DNA of 33,238 nucleotides. Source: Klebsormidium nitens. Its lineage: Eukaryota; Streptophyta; Klebsormidiophyceae; Klebsormidiales; Klebsormidiaceae. Below are positions 32,801 through 33,238 of this stretch, one piece after another (positions within the stretch are counted from its first letter, which is position 1; every line of letters begins with the position of its first letter). The stretch spans positions 9,084 through 42,321 of the forward strand of contig DF237639.1 in NCBI GenBank assembly GCA_000708835.1. Reading direction: 5' to 3'. The notes below the pieces were generated by a model. The model ran no database searches. It worked only from the letters and a program-made list of their open reading frames with translations, and was not told the origin of the DNA. Both the position numbers and the translations under genes were made by a program.

Positions 32801-33238
32801 TATGATTGTAACGTGTTTGAAGATGCAAAATCCAACGATGTACTCTTCTGAGTATTAATGCCAAATGCACGCCTGCTGGGTCTCCAAACGATGCAACCCA
32901 GAAGGCCCGAGGTACTTGGAATTTATGTACTCCTCTGTTCTGATAGTGAAGGGGGACTCCTTTCGGATTACGGTGTAGGAGCTCCTCTTATTACTATTAG
33001 GTAGTCTCCCTGGCCTCATGATGTGAGATGAATGTGAGCGCTGAGGATTCGGAGTTGGAGCCTGTGTGGCGGGCGCCGGGCAGCTCAGCCTCTACAGTCT
33101 ATAGACTAAAGGCTACAGCCTACGACGACAGAAGTCCGGGGCCATTTCCTACTGCAACTAGAATTGACTGATTTCTTCGCTGTACAAAGGAACGGTAATC
33201 TTAAAGGTAACTCTTATCCAATCCAATCGACGCGAGTC
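32801..33238 (-). promoter_or_regulatory. 5' flank of the OEP61-like gene
   Basis: This sequence lies upstream of the minus-strand ATG (32800-32798) to the window edge. It should contain the 5' untranslated region and promoter. No element could be identified with confidence. The model starts at MNPEMIKFA, matching the MDPEMIRLA start region of Arabidopsis OEP61. Confidence 0.35.

Noticed and set aside
1-33238. tRNA or rRNA genes
   Set aside because: No A-box/B-box pair with a foldable cloverleaf and no rRNA core sequence was recognised on reading. A tRNAscan-SE/Infernal run would be needed to exclude them fully.

Overview
The window is eukaryotic nuclear DNA, most likely from a green-lineage organism and probably a streptophyte alga or early-diverging plant. 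The genes carry many GT-AG introns. Three proteins point to the green lineage: an OEP61/TPR7-type chloroplast/ER envelope receptor, a transit-peptide-bearing plastid ribosomal protein bL28, and a plant-style 4E-T/CBE1 eIF4E-binding protein. The species cannot be fixed from the sequence; a Klebsormidium-like charophyte would fit. All gene models were assembled by hand from open frames, splice signals and intron phase. Nothing was checked by alignment or transcript.

Layout. (1) 237-3651 (+): a three-exon, 911-residue protein with two Cys/His modules, a ubiquitin-like header, a PD-(D/E)xK-nuclease-like segment and a FunK1-like kinase domain, an architecture recalling Crinkler (CRN-like) proteins. 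(2) 5012-8085 (-), perhaps reaching 9369: a broken primase gene with an AEP/Prim-Pol domain, a UL52-type zinc-binding segment, the start of a D5-N-like domain and then a RING finger. Three frame breaks and one in-frame stop interrupt it. (3) 7.4-10.8 kb: at least nine copies of an undescribed hairpin-forming repeat built on the motif TGTCC, in and beside that gene. (4) 11213-11855 (+): DPM2. (5) 12212-13774 (+): an unrecognised 240-residue Arg/Glu-rich protein. (6) 15161-21580 (+): a nine-exon, 1280-residue 4E-T/CBE1-like translation regulator. (7) 23366-24840 (-): an unrecognised 219-residue, probably mitochondrial protein. (8) 25575-26962 (+): plastid bL28. (9) 27903-32800 (-): a 13-exon OEP61/TPR7-like receptor of about 710 residues.

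The conserved housekeeping genes (DPM2, 4E-T, bL28, OEP61) are intact and functionally unrelated, as expected of ordinary nuclear gene order. The first 11 kb is different: it holds a conflict-type multidomain protein, a decayed primase resembling those of large DNA viruses or plasmids, and a local repeat burst. That is where the unusual biology lies.
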